A DNA stretch of 64,000 bases from Pantoea alhagi (GCF_002101395.1 NZ_CP019706.1:1488001-1552000), one strand, 5' to 3'. Shown: positions 52,532 through 61,607, counted from the stretch's first letter. The notes: generated from the sequence alone by a model not told the origin. Numbers and translations are program-made.

Positions 52532-52921
52532 ATGGCAGACAAGAATTTACGTTTTTTAGTGGTCGACGATTTCGCAACCATGCGTCGTATTGTGCGTAAT
52601 CTTTTAAAAGATTTGGGCTACCACAACGTAGAAGAAGCAGAAGACGGCAACGATGCGATGGGTAAGCTACAGCTTTCACCGTTCGATTTTGTCATCAGCG
52701 ACTGGAATATGCCCAATATGGATGGCCTGGAACTGCTCAATGAAATCCGCAAAGACGAACGCCTCAAAACGATACCGGTGCTGATGGTGACGGCGGAAGC
52801 CAAAAAAGAAAACATTATTGCGGCGGCGCAGGCGGGTGCCAGCGGTTACGTGGTTAAGCCTTTCACCGCCGCCATACTGGAAGAAAAACTGACTAAAATC
52901 TTCGAAAAACTGGGATGGTAG
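52532..52921 (+). CDS. cheY: Chemotaxis response regulator CheY
   Basis: A 129-residue single receiver domain. All five key residues are in the standard positions: Asp12, Asp13, Asp57, Thr87 and Lys109. CheY-P binds FliM and reverses motor rotation. The start ATG 52532 matches the family N-terminus MADKNLRFLVVDD; the frame is open upstream to 52424 but that part is unrelated and crosses the end of cheB. Confidence 0.98.
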   Translation: MADKNLRFLVVDDFATMRRIVRNLLKDLGYHNVEEAEDGNDAMGKLQLSPFDFVISDWNMPNMDGLELLNEIRKDERLKTIPVLMVTAEAKKENIIAAAQAGASGYVVKPFTAAILEEKLTKIFEKLGW

Positions 52922-52926
52922 GAAGC

Positions 52927-53568
52927 ATGGAAGCAGAGCAGAATGCGCAATCAGCTGAAAACTTAAGGATTATTTTCTCACAAATTGGACATCTGACGCG
53001 TCAGTTACGTGACAGCCTGAATAATTTGAGCCTCGATCGCGCCATTATGGATGTGGCAGAGGTGATGCCAGACGCCCGCGATCGCCTGAATTATGTGGTC
53101 AATAAAACCTCACAGGCTGCCGATCGGGTACTCACCTGCGTGGAAATCGCCCGCCCTTTACAGGACAACCTCAACAGCACGGCAGACAGCCTGGCGGCGC
53201 GCTGGGATGAATGGTTTGAAAATCCGATTGAGTTGACCACCGCCCGTTCGCTGGTCATCGATACGCGCCAGTTTTTAAAACAGACGCCGGATATTGCTCA
53301 GCAGACCAATCAGCAATTAATGGAAATCATGATGGCGCAGGATTTTCAGGATCTTACCGGTCAGGTGATCAAAAAGATGATGGATATGATCGCCCATATT
53401 GAGCAGGGTCTGATACAGATGCTGGTGGACAATATGCCGGAAAAACCACAGACCACCACCAACCATCCGGGCAACCTGAAAAATGGCCCACAGCTTGATC
53501 ATACCAAAGCAGGCGTCGTCGCTTCGCAAGATCAGGTTGATGATCTGCTGGAAAGCCTCGGCTTTTAG
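52927..53568 (+). CDS. cheZ: CheY-P phosphatase CheZ
   Basis: A 213-residue helical-bundle phosphatase (214 in E. coli). The active-site segment AQDFQDLTGQVIKKMMD holds the catalytic Gln and Asp, and the C-terminal CheY-P-binding peptide ASQDQVDDLLESLGF is intact. ATG 52927 has AGGA 5 bases upstream; ATG 52915 would overlap cheY. Confidence 0.96.
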   Translation: MEAEQNAQSAENLRIIFSQIGHLTRQLRDSLNNLSLDRAIMDVAEVMPDARDRLNYVVNKTSQAADRVLTCVEIARPLQDNLNSTADSLAARWDEWFENPIELTTARSLVIDTRQFLKQTPDIAQQTNQQLMEIMMAQDFQDLTGQVIKKMMDMIAHIEQGLIQMLVDNMPEKPQTTTNHPGNLKNGPQLDHTKAGVVASQDQVDDLLESLGF

Positions 53569-53570
53569 CT

Positions 53571-54716
53571 ATGTCTGAAGAAAGCGACGTAGAAAAGACA
53601 GAAGACCCCACACCCCACAGGCGGCAAAAGGCTCGGGAAGAAGGGCAGATCCCGCGCTCCAAAGAGCTGACCTCTTTGATGATGCTGCTGGTGGGATGGT
53701 CGCTAATGCTGGCAGGCGGTGAGAATGTGGTGGGACACCTTACCCATCTGTTGAAAGGCGGGCTGACATTCGATGCGCTGCTGGCGCGCGATCCGGCACA
53801 ACTCTGGCTTCATCTGCGCAATCTGGGCGAACTCGCCATGAGCGCGCTGCTGCTGCTGCTGCCGGGACTGTTCCTGACCGGGTTAATGACGCCCATGCTG
53901 CTGGGTGGTCTGCAGCTCGGCGGTAAGTCTTTTAAGCTGGATCTGAAGCGGCTTTCACCGCTCTCCGGTCTTAAGCGCATGTTTTCCGGTCAGTTCGTCT
54001 CTGAACTGTTAAAGGGTTTGCTGAAAGTCACGCTGGTCGGCTGCGTTTGCGGTTTTTACCTGTTTATGCATAAGCAGCAACTGATTCACCTGATGAATCA
54101 GCCGCTGAACTATGCGCTGCGTCATTTTGGCCAGTTGATTATGGACTGTCTGCTGATGGTGATCCTGTCGCTGATCCCAATGGTGGGTTATGACGTTTTC
54201 TACCAGCTCTTCAGCAATATGAAAAAGCTGCGTATGAGCCGACAGGAAATACGTGACGAGCATAAGCAGCATGAAGGCGATCCCCATATTAAAGCGCGTA
54301 TCAAGCAGCTGCAGCGTGCTGCGGCAACGCGCCGCATGATGGCGGAGCTGCCAACGGCCGACGTGGTCATCAATAACCCCACGCACTACTCCGTTGCGTT
54401 GCGTTACAAAGAGGGCGCAATGGCCGCGCCTGTTTTAATCGCTAAAGGTGCAGGCGAAACGGCGATGCGTATTCGCACCGTGGCTGAAGAACACAATATT
54501 CCGATGCTGCAGGCACCGCCGCTGGCGCGTGCGCTGTATCGTCACTGCGAACTGAATGCGCCGATTCCTACCGCCCTGTATAGCGCAGTAGCAGAAGTTC
54601 TCGCCTGGGTTTATGGCCTGCGCCGCTGGCGTAACACAGGCGGCATACGTCCAAAAAAACCCGTCAATCTTCCGGTGCCTGAAGCGCTGGATTTCAAACC
54701 TAAGAGCCAGGAATGA
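53571..54716 (+). CDS. flhB: Flagellar export switch protein FlhB
   Basis: A 381-residue export apparatus protein: four transmembrane helices and a cytoplasmic domain with the autocleavage motif NPTH (VVINNPTHYSVALRYKEG). FlhB switches export from hook to filament substrates with FliK. It starts just after cheZ (2-base gap), so flhBAE is co-transcribed with cheRBYZ. Confidence 0.97.
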   Translation: MSEESDVEKTEDPTPHRRQKAREEGQIPRSKELTSLMMLLVGWSLMLAGGENVVGHLTHLLKGGLTFDALLARDPAQLWLHLRNLGELAMSALLLLLPGLFLTGLMTPMLLGGLQLGGKSFKLDLKRLSPLSGLKRMFSGQFVSELLKGLLKVTLVGCVCGFYLFMHKQQLIHLMNQPLNYALRHFGQLIMDCLLMVILSLIPMVGYDVFYQLFSNMKKLRMSRQEIRDEHKQHEGDPHIKARIKQLQRAAATRRMMAELPTADVVINNPTHYSVALRYKEGAMAAPVLIAKGAGETAMRIRTVAEEHNIPMLQAPPLARALYRHCELNAPIPTALYSAVAEVLAWVYGLRRWRNTGGIRPKKPVNLPVPEALDFKPKSQE

Positions 54717-56824
54717 TGACAAATTTAGCGAGCAAACTACACTTGCCGCAGTTTAAACAGACGCAGTGGCAAATTCTGGCCGGCCCGGTATTGATCATGC
54801 TGATTCTGGCTATGATGATTTTGCCGCTGCCGGCGTTCTTACTGGATATGTTATTCACCTTCAATATTGTGCTGTCACTGATGATATTGCTGGTGGCGAT
54901 GTTTACACAGAAAACGCTGGAATTTTCCGCCTTCCCTACCGTGCTGCTGTTTTCAACACTGCTGCGACTGGCGCTGAATATTGCCTCCACGCGTGTGATC
55001 CTGCTGGAGGGCCATACCGGCGGAGCGGCGGCTGGCCGGGTGGTCGAAGCATTCGGTCACTTTCTGGTTGGCGGTAATTTCGCTATCGGCATTATCGTGT
55101 TCGCCATTCTGATCATTATTAACTTTATGGTCATCACCAAGGGTGCCGGACGTATTGCGGAGGTCGGCGCGCGCTTTGTGCTGGACGGCATGCCAGGCAA
55201 ACAGATGGCGATTGATGCCGATTTGAATGCCGGGTTAATTGGCGAAGATGAAGCAAAACGCCGTCGTAACGAAGTGACCCAGGAATCTGACTTTTATGGT
55301 TCTATGGATGGTGCCAGCAAGTTTGTGCGTGGTGATGCGATTGCCGGTCTGCTGATTATGGCCATCAATATTATTGGCGGCCTGACGATCGGTATGCTGC
55401 AACACGATATGTCATTTGCTCAGGCTGGCGAAACCTACACGCTGCTGACCATCGGTGACGGGCTGGTTGGTCAGATCCCGGCGCTGATTATCTCTACCGC
55501 TGCTGGTGTCATCGTCACGCGTGTTGCCACCGAGCAGGACGTGGGTGAACAGATGGTCAGCCAGCTGATGACAAATCCACGCGTTATGCTGCTCTCCGCC
55601 GGTGTTATCGGCCTGCTGGGTATTATTCCGGGCATGCCCAATCTGGTGTTTTTACTTTTTACCTCCGCTCTACTCGGCACCGCCTGGTGGCTGCGCGGGC
55701 GTGAATTGCAGGCGGCGGCGATCGGCGCGCCCTTAAAAGGCTCGCTGGATCGTGATACGGCGAAAGCCAAAGCGGAAGCGGCTCAGGCGGCAGAAGCGTC
55801 CTGGGCAGACGTTCAGCTGGAGGATGTGCTGTGCCTGGAGGTGGGTTATCGCCTGATTCCGCTGGTGGATACCGCGCAAAGCGGACAGCTGCTGGCGCGA
55901 ATTCGCGGTATCCGCAAGAAATTTGCCCAGGATATGGGCTTTCTGCCGCCGCCGGTGCATATCCGCGATAACCTCGATTTAGCGCCCGGCGATTATCGCA
56001 TTTTGCTAAAAGGCGTTGAAATTGGTCGTGGCGCTATTCAGCCTGAGCGTTCAATGGCGATCGACCCCGGCTGTGCGGAAGGCGAGCTGCCAGGCGTAGC
56101 CTGCCAGGAGCCCGCTTTTGGCCTGCCTGCGGTATGGATTGATGAGGTACTGCGCGAACAGGCGACCATCCAGGGCTATACCGTTGTGGATCCCAGCTCG
56201 GTGGTCGCCACGCATCTTAATCATCTGATTGGTCTGCATACCAATGAACTGTTCAGCCGACAGGAAACGCAGCTGCTGTTGGAGCAGGTCAGTAAAGAGA
56301 TGCCTAAGCTGGTGGAAGATTTCATTCCAGCCATACTGTCGCTGAATACCTTTCATAAGGTCCTGCAAAATCTGCTGGCGGAGCGCGTTTCTATCCGTGA
56401 TATGCGAACCATCATCGATACGCTGGCCGAATTCGCGCCGGGGCAGAATGATGCCGATGAGTTGACGGCACAGGTTCGTATTCGACTTGGCCGCGCCATT
56501 ACCCAGCAATGGTTCCAGAATAATCAGGAAATTCAGGTCATCGGACTGGATACAGAGCTGGAGCGATTGCTAACGCAGGCGATTCAGAACGGCAGCGCTA
56601 TTGAGCCGGGCATTGCGGAAAATCTGATAGCGCAAACCGAACGCGCTATTCAGCAGCAGGAGGCGATTGACGCACCGCTGGTGCTGCTGGTCAATCAGCC
56701 GCTCAGGCTGATGCTGTCCCGCTTCCTGCGTCGCGTTTATCCACAGCTGGCAGTGCTTTCTAATCTTGAGCTGACCCACAGCTGTACGGTGCGCATGACT
56801 TATGTAATCGGCGGTAGAACGTGA
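54713..56824 (+). CDS. flhA: Flagellar export gate protein FlhA
   Basis: A 703-residue protein (692 in E. coli) with eight N-terminal transmembrane helices, the FHIPEP-family loop region KGAGRIAEVGARFVLDGMPG then KQMAIDADLNAGLI, and a large cytoplasmic domain that docks chaperone-substrate complexes. ATG overlaps the flhB stop; a second ATG at 54716 is possible. Confidence 0.97.
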   Translation: MMTNLASKLHLPQFKQTQWQILAGPVLIMLILAMMILPLPAFLLDMLFTFNIVLSLMILLVAMFTQKTLEFSAFPTVLLFSTLLRLALNIASTRVILLEGHTGGAAAGRVVEAFGHFLVGGNFAIGIIVFAILIIINFMVITKGAGRIAEVGARFVLDGMPGKQMAIDADLNAGLIGEDEAKRRRNEVTQESDFYGSMDGASKFVRGDAIAGLLIMAINIIGGLTIGMLQHDMSFAQAGETYTLLTIGDGLVGQIPALIISTAAGVIVTRVATEQDVGEQMVSQLMTNPRVMLLSAGVIGLLGIIPGMPNLVFLLFTSALLGTAWWLRGRELQAAAIGAPLKGSLDRDTAKAKAEAAQAAEASWADVQLEDVLCLEVGYRLIPLVDTAQSGQLLARIRGIRKKFAQDMGFLPPPVHIRDNLDLAPGDYRILLKGVEIGRGAIQPERSMAIDPGCAEGELPGVACQEPAFGLPAVWIDEVLREQATIQGYTVVDPSSVVATHLNHLIGLHTNELFSRQETQLLLEQVSKEMPKLVEDFIPAILSLNTFHKVLQNLLAERVSIRDMRTIIDTLAEFAPGQNDADELTAQVRIRLGRAITQQWFQNNQEIQVIGLDTELERLLTQAIQNGSAIEPGIAENLIAQTERAIQQQEAIDAPLVLLVNQPLRLMLSRFLRRVYPQLAVLSNLELTHSCTVRMTYVIGGRT

Positions 56825-57249
56825 AAAGAGACGCTTTTTTAACGATGCTGTTGATGGCCGTATCGTTGCCAGCCCTGGCTACGCACGGCGCCTGGAGCGC
56901 GGCAGCGGCCGGGCCGCAACTTAACGTTGGCAGACAGACTTATGCTGCGCCGCCTCTGCGGCCGGCGGCCCCGATACCGCCTGAGGCTGTACTGCGCGGC
57001 ATTAGCTGGCGTATCAGTTTACTTTCACCGCCGCCGGCGAGGCTGGACATCAAGCTTTGTAGCGTAACGGCTTGCATTGCGTTGGATCGGCTGGCGGGCC
57101 AAAAAGCGGCACCGCTGCCCTTTTCCCCAGGCGAAGCATTGCGCTTTGTTTATGCGGTTAACACCCCAGGGCAGTTAACGCCGCCCGTTCGTATTGTCAC
57201 TAATCAAATCACGATTAACTATCATTGGGCTAATCGATCTGACCGTTAA
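56821..57249 (+). CDS. flhE: Flagellar protein FlhE
   Basis: A 142-residue periplasmic protein with a signal peptide (MKRDAFLTMLLMAVSLPALA) from GTG 56821, which overlaps the flhA stop (GTGA). The mature part is family-like (HGAWSAAAAGPQLNVGRQTY, AVLRGISWRISLLSPPPARL, ANTP-type end RIVTNQITINYHW). FlhE limits proton leakage through the export gate in Salmonella. Confidence 0.88.
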   Translation: MKRDAFLTMLLMAVSLPALATHGAWSAAAAGPQLNVGRQTYAAPPLRPAAPIPPEAVLRGISWRISLLSPPPARLDIKLCSVTACIALDRLAGQKAAPLPFSPGEALRFVYAVNTPGQLTPPVRIVTNQITINYHWANRSDR

Positions 57250-57302
57250 CCAGATGAAGCGGTTGCGGGAAGGCGCATTTTATTAATAATACAGTGATGG
57301 CG

Positions 57303-57641
57303 TTACTGAAAAGGCGAGGTAATTTGTGAGAGATATGCCTTGTTGCCCTTTTTACCGTGATGCAGTGACGATATGTGCTTTTTTAATATCGACATACGCC
57401 CTTCCAGGGCTCGATTTATTTCTTCTTCATTATTTTGCAATTTTGTTAAAAAATTAAAAAACTGCTCTCTTTCATCGCTGGCTAACGTATCAGGAACTTT
57501 ATCCAGCACAGCACGTAAGGTAATAATATAGCGCTCTGCCGTCGTGATGAATGCGTCCCACTCTCCCTGTTGCGCCATAACCAGCATAGCCTGATTCATT
57601 TTATAAATATTATTGTGTTCTTCAATAAGGAATGTAGTCAT
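57303..57641 (-). CDS. fliT: Probable flagellar export chaperone FliT
   Basis: A 112-residue helical protein starting MTTFLIEEHNNIYKMNQAML at ATG 57641. Sequence similarity to E. coli FliT is weak: the shared features are the length, the helical hairpin pattern, the aromatic start of helix 2 (GEWDAFITTAERYIITLRAV) and the acidic loop. The main support is position: the last gene of fliDST, after fliS. It would be the FliD chaperone and an FlhDC antagonist. Confidence 0.75.
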   Translation of the reverse strand: MTTFLIEEHNNIYKMNQAMLVMAQQGEWDAFITTAERYIITLRAVLDKVPDTLASDEREQFFNFLTKLQNNEEEINRALEGRMSILKKHISSLHHGKKGNKAYLSQITSPFQ

Positions 57642-57654
57642 AGCCTGCCTGTAT

Positions 57655-58041
57655 TTAACTTGGTTCAATTTCTTTCCATGTTTGAGCGATATTCATTAAT
57701 ATCTCATCAACATGTGCCAGCTGTGAGGGATCGTTATTTAAGTTAGCCTGTAGCAGCGTACGCGACATATAGTGGTAAAGGGCATCCAGATCGCGGGCGA
57801 TCTGCTGCCCCTGTTCATGATCCAAAGCAGATCGTAACCCATTATCAATAATGTTAATCGCCTTTGAGATCATCTCGCCGCGTTTGGCAATATTGCCGTT
57901 TTCAAAGTAAAGCTGTGCCCGCACAATAGCGCTGTGCGCTCCCTCAAACAGCATGGTAATCAGTTGATGCGGCGTCGCGCCAGCCACCTTGCTGTGGAGA
58001 TCGACCTGCGCATAGGCGTGGGTTCCCTGCTTTGCGTACAT
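57655..58041 (-). CDS. fliS: Flagellin export chaperone FliS
   Basis: A 128-residue helical bundle: MYAKQGTHAYAQVDLHSKVA, ATPHQLITMLFEGAHSAIVR and QIARDLDALYHYMSRTLLQA. It binds the C-terminus of flagellin. ATG 58041 has GGAG before it; the open frame to 58053 is not used. Confidence 0.95.
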   Translation of the reverse strand: MYAKQGTHAYAQVDLHSKVAGATPHQLITMLFEGAHSAIVRAQLYFENGNIAKRGEMISKAINIIDNGLRSALDHEQGQQIARDLDALYHYMSRTLLQANLNNDPSQLAHVDEILMNIAQTWKEIEPS

Positions 58042-58101
58042 GTTAGTCTCCATAAAAATAAGCAGGTATGCGCCTGCTTATTTGGGCTCTTTTTGCAGAC
58101 G

Positions 58102-59589
58102 TTAAACCGTGGATAATAATGAGATTAGCTGATTGCTTAAGCTGTTCATTTGCGACATGGTCGTGTCCAGATTCTGGAACTGAACACGATAACGCTCTAC
58201 CTGCGCATCAATCAGCTTTTGCGTTTTATCTATCTGCTCTTTTACCCGCTTAACTTGCTCATCCAGCGTATCGGTGGTGCTTTTAATCAAACCGTCAGTC
58301 TTGCTTTCCTTATCACCGGTATACCTGGTAATAATATCGTTCAGCGTTGACGCCAGGCCCTGATTTCCAGCATGGTCTTTAAACATCTTGCCGATTTGAT
58401 CGGGGCTGTCGGCGATCGCTTCGTCCAGTTTTTTCTCATCCAGCGTCATTTGCCCGGTACTGGAATCGAACGTGATCCCCAGCGAGGTCAGTGAACTATA
58501 GTCGGCGTTACCGTCACCATAGGCGCTGTTAACAGCGGCCCGTATTTCGCCCACCATACCGCGCAGCGTACCGTCGCCCATTAACGCGCCGTTCTCTTTG
58601 TTGGGTTTAGCGACCTCATCATCGCTTAAGCCGGAGGCATCATTCGGTACATATTTACTGGAGGCGGAGGTTTGCGTTAACAGCGCGTTATACTGTTTGA
58701 CGAAATCCTGCAGCGTACTTTTGATCGCCGAGTTATCGACGCTGAGCGTCAGCTGCTCTGACTTACCCTCTTCAGAGACCGCTTTCAGATTTAAGGTTAC
58801 GCCTTCAATAATGTCAGTGATGTTATTGCTGGAGCGCGTGTACTTGATGCCGTCAACTTTCAATTCTGCATCCTGCGCCCTGGAAACGGAGATCATGCCG
58901 TCGTTTGCGCCAGCTTCACCCGGAATGACAGCATCGTCATTATCCGCATTAACCTGCCGCCCCCCTTCCTGAGTATTCAACAGCGCGCCCAGCGTATCAT
59001 CGCCCTGGACACTTACGGACATTTCGCCTTCGGTACCGGAGGTGCGTGAACTTAATACCAGCTGGTAACCGCTGTCGGTACGCTGTACCGAAGCACGAAC
59101 ATCGCCCTCCTGCTTGTTGATCGCTTTCGCCATTTGATTAAGCGAGGTTTCATCATCCGCCAGCTCGACTTTCAGCTCTTTGCCGTTTTTTTGCGTAATG
59201 GTGATAGTGCGCGTCGTACCCGTGGTTTCGCCCAGGTTCTTACTGGCGTCTTCATAGCCGGAGGTACGCAGTTTGTGGGACACCGCCAGCTTCATTACGG
59301 TGACATCATGCGCATCGGCGTCCGCTTCCGCGGTGGCCGTGGCGGAAAAGGCTTTATTATCACTGACCTTTAGCGTGTTAAAGGCTTCGCCGCTGAGCTT
59401 TTTAACGCTGCCCTGCAGGGTGGCAAGCGCACTGGAGATTTTCCCCCAGGCGGAAATTTTGTTTTCGTAGCTGCTTTTTAAATTGGTATAGGGCGTCAGA
59501 CGGGTCTGTTCTGCCGCTTTCATCTGCGTCAGCATGCTGGCGGTATCGATGCCGCCGGTACCAACGCCAAGGGAAGACAGGGTTGCCAT
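58102..59589 (-). CDS. fliD: Flagellar filament cap protein FliD
   Basis: A 495-residue cap protein (468 in E. coli) with the N-terminal domain MATLSSLGVGTGGIDTASML, the middle hypervariable domains, and a C-terminal coiled coil VERYRVQFQNLDTTMSQMNS ending LISLLSTV. It caps filament growth. AGGAG lies just before ATG 59589. First gene of fliDST, divergent from fliC. Confidence 0.95.
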   Translation of the reverse strand: MATLSSLGVGTGGIDTASMLTQMKAAEQTRLTPYTNLKSSYENKISAWGKISSALATLQGSVKKLSGEAFNTLKVSDNKAFSATATAEADADAHDVTVMKLAVSHKLRTSGYEDASKNLGETTGTTRTITITQKNGKELKVELADDETSLNQMAKAINKQEGDVRASVQRTDSGYQLVLSSRTSGTEGEMSVSVQGDDTLGALLNTQEGGRQVNADNDDAVIPGEAGANDGMISVSRAQDAELKVDGIKYTRSSNNITDIIEGVTLNLKAVSEEGKSEQLTLSVDNSAIKSTLQDFVKQYNALLTQTSASSKYVPNDASGLSDDEVAKPNKENGALMGDGTLRGMVGEIRAAVNSAYGDGNADYSSLTSLGITFDSSTGQMTLDEKKLDEAIADSPDQIGKMFKDHAGNQGLASTLNDIITRYTGDKESKTDGLIKSTTDTLDEQVKRVKEQIDKTQKLIDAQVERYRVQFQNLDTTMSQMNSLSNQLISLLSTV

Positions 59590-60089
59590 GATATACTCCT
59601 TTGGGAATTATTATTTAAACCTACTCTTTAAGTTCTCGGTTTAAACAGCGCGAAGATAAGTATTTTCTTCTTATACCGCCGGATAAATGCAGGGTTTCGC
59701 CTCTATTATTTTCCTGACAAACTTCTTCCCCTGATATACATCTATATAAACCTGGCCAACCCATTACCTACGCCGCTCCGCCCATAAATAACGCCCTTAT
59801 AAAAGCCTTAATTATCGCATCTTTTTTTAAAAATCTAACCCTCTATAAAAAAGCATTCGTGTTGGCTTTTATCTGTTTTGTTTTTTACAGATAAAATCAA
59901 AGGATAATTTAAACACTTCTATTACTAATAGATGGCACGCGTCGAAATATTGTTCGGTTGAAATTTTTTCCAATTATTTTTTTAGAAATTTTATCTGAGG
60001 CCGATGTTTTTAGTATGCGCTTGTTAACGCATCCTAAAATTGCAGAGAGCCTGCAATAGAAGAACTCAACCTATATATGAGGGAACAAC
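59590..60089. other. fliD-fliC divergent intergenic region
   Basis: Five hundred AT-rich bases between fliD and fliC. A possible class III (sigma-28) -10 element lies near the fliC end. I cannot identify a matching site for fliD and see no genes. Confidence 0.65.
59981..60007 (+). promoter_or_regulatory. Candidate sigma-28 promoter of fliC
   Basis: GCCGATGT at 60000-60007 matches six of eight bases of the sigma-28 -10 consensus GCCGATAA. The -35 position 19 bases earlier reads TTTAGAAA, a poor match to TAAAGTTT. It would start transcription about 75 bases before the fliC ATG, a normal leader length. Confidence 0.4.
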
Positions 60090-61196
60090 ATGTCACAGGT
60101 AATTAATACTAACGCCCTGAGTTTGATGGCTCAAAATAATCTGAATAAATCACAGAGCTCTCTGGGTTCTGCTATTCAGCGTCTCTCTTCTGGTCTGCGC
60201 ATTAATAGCGCAAAAGATGACGCAGCAGGTCAGGCGATCAGTAACCGCTTTACCTCTAATATCACCGGCCTGACTCAGGCTTCACGTAATGCGAACGACG
60301 GTATCTCCCTGGCTCAGACCACGGAAGGCGCGCTGAACGAAATCAATGATAACCTGCAGAACATTCGTCGTTTGACCGTACAGGCTTCCAACGGCACCAA
60401 CTCTGCATCTGACCGTCAGTCCATTCAGGACGAAATCACCCAGCGTCTGTCTGAAATCGACCGTATCTCTGAACAGACCGATTTCAACGGCGTAAAAGTA
60501 CTGAAGACCGATCAGAGCCTGACCATTCAGGTGGGCGCGAACGATAGCGAAACCATTAGCCTGAATCTGGAGCAGATTAACTCCGACACGCTGAAAATGG
60601 CCGATTTTGACGTTAACAAATATGCTGACCGTGTTGATTTAGGTAACAAAGCAGCCGCAGGTATGACCATTACTACCGGTACTGGTGCGACCGCCAAGTC
60701 GCATACGGTGACTGATGGTGACTTGACGAAAATGAAAGAGGCGGCCTTTGGCGCTAACGGTACCGGTGATATCTTTATTGATAATAAAGGCGTCATCAGG
60801 GCGGTAGGCACTAAAGCCGACGGCACTGCAGTTTCTAACGAACTTACGCCAACAATTGCCGGGACCGGAGCGAGCACTACCATGAGCGGTGTTACAACGG
60901 GTAATGCCTTCAACGATCCTAGCGCCAAGCTGATGGAAACCGTTGACGCAGCGCTGAAACAGGTTGATAGCCTGCGTTCAAGCCTGGGTGCCGCCCAGAA
61001 CCGTTTTGCGTCGGTTATCAGCAACCTGGACAGTGCGGTAAACAACCTGTCTGAGTCTCGCTCACGTATCCTGGATGCGGACTTCGCGTCTGAAGTTTCT
61101 AACATGAGCCGCGCCAACATCCTGCAGTCTGCCGGTACCACCGTGCTGGCCCAGGCCAACCAGGTGCCGCAGAACGTGCTGTCCCTGCTGCGCTAA
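60090..61196 (+). CDS. fliC: Flagellin FliC
   Basis: A 368-residue flagellin. The D0/D1 N-terminal region (AQVINTN-type MSQVINTNALSLMAQNNLNK, SSGLRINSAKDDAAGQAISN, ANDGISLAQTTEGALNEIND) and C-terminal region (LRSSLGAAQNRFASVISNLD, ANILQSAGTTVLAQANQVPQ, NVLSLLR) are very close to enteric flagellins. The central variable part (about residues 180-285) is short, with an Ala/Gly/Thr-rich insert, so the outer domains are reduced (E. coli K-12 flagellin has 498 residues). GAGGGA precedes the ATG. A strong terminator follows. Confidence 0.97.
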   Translation: MSQVINTNALSLMAQNNLNKSQSSLGSAIQRLSSGLRINSAKDDAAGQAISNRFTSNITGLTQASRNANDGISLAQTTEGALNEINDNLQNIRRLTVQASNGTNSASDRQSIQDEITQRLSEIDRISEQTDFNGVKVLKTDQSLTIQVGANDSETISLNLEQINSDTLKMADFDVNKYADRVDLGNKAAAGMTITTGTGATAKSHTVTDGDLTKMKEAAFGANGTGDIFIDNKGVIRAVGTKADGTAVSNELTPTIAGTGASTTMSGVTTGNAFNDPSAKLMETVDAALKQVDSLRSSLGAAQNRFASVISNLDSAVNNLSESRSRILDADFASEVSNMSRANILQSAGTTVLAQANQVPQNVLSLLR

Positions 61197-61237
61197 GGTT
61201 AACGCGGCGACCTTAACGGTCCTGCTGTTTACGTTGA

Positions 61238-61268
61238 CGCTCTGCCCTTACCGGCAGAGCGTTTTTTT
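61238..61268 (+). terminator. Rho-independent terminator of fliC
   Basis: CGCTCTGCC and GGCAGAGCG form a 9-bp stem with a 6-base loop, followed by seven T residues, 42 bases after the fliC stop. Confidence 0.93.
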
Positions 61269-61306
61269 ATGTCTGTGGCTTACCGCCTGACTGCTGCCGA
61301 TCATCA

Positions 61307-61406
61307 CGTTGGCAGTAGATAAATGACATCACGTCGGTTGTAGGTAAGCAACATCATGACAGCAGCAGATAATCGACTTTGCGTCGGCAGTAGATAAGCG
61401 ACCTCA
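61307..61406. repeat. Tandem array of four 25-base repeats
   Basis: Four adjoining 25-base units start at 61307, 61332, 61357 and 61382. The first, second and fourth share CGTYGGYWGTAGRTAARYRA; the third (TGACAGCAGCAGATAATCGA, then CTTTG) is more diverged. A fifth partial unit may begin at 61407 (TGACAGACTAAGCAG). No open frame supports coding on either strand. Confidence 0.75.
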
Positions 61407-61428
61407 TGACAGACTAAGCAGGCTGGCA

Positions 61429-61512
61429 AAGAGTAAGAGTAAGAGTAAGAGTAAGAGTAAGAGTAAGAGTAAGAGTAAGAGTAAGAGTAAGAGTAAGAGT
61501 AAGAGTAAGAGT
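61429..61512. repeat. Hexanucleotide microsatellite (AAGAGT)14
   Basis: Fourteen uninterrupted AAGAGT units, followed by a partial AAGA. The minus strand reads (ACTCTT)n, which would encode alternating Tyr-Ser, but no real gene contains it. It lies between the fliC and cheW terminators in otherwise unassigned sequence of about 400 bases (61197-61607). Confidence 0.97.
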
Positions 61513-61558
61513 AAGAAAAAATATAAAGGAGGACAACAGAGGGGTAAAACGCGGAAAT

Positions 61559-61599
61559 AAAAAAGGGCAGCAGCGGCGCATCTGTTGCCGCTGCTGCCC
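61559..61599 (-). terminator. Rho-independent terminator of cheAW
   Basis: A perfect 13-bp stem, GGGCAGCAGCGGC (61565-61577) with GCCGCTGCTGCCC (61587-61599), is followed on the minus strand by six T residues. It lies 8 bases past the cheW stop. Confidence 0.93.
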
Positions 61600-61607
61600 A
61601 GAAAAAA

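Noticed and set aside
59660..59720. GCCGGATAA on the plus strand as a sigma-28 -10 element for fliC
   Set aside because: One base inserted relative to GCCGATAA, a wrong distance to any TAAA-like -35, and about 400 bases from fliC.
61307..61512. Tandem repeats considered as a CRISPR array
   Set aside because: Units adjoin without spacers, and the hexamer tract is a simple microsatellite; no cas genes are near.
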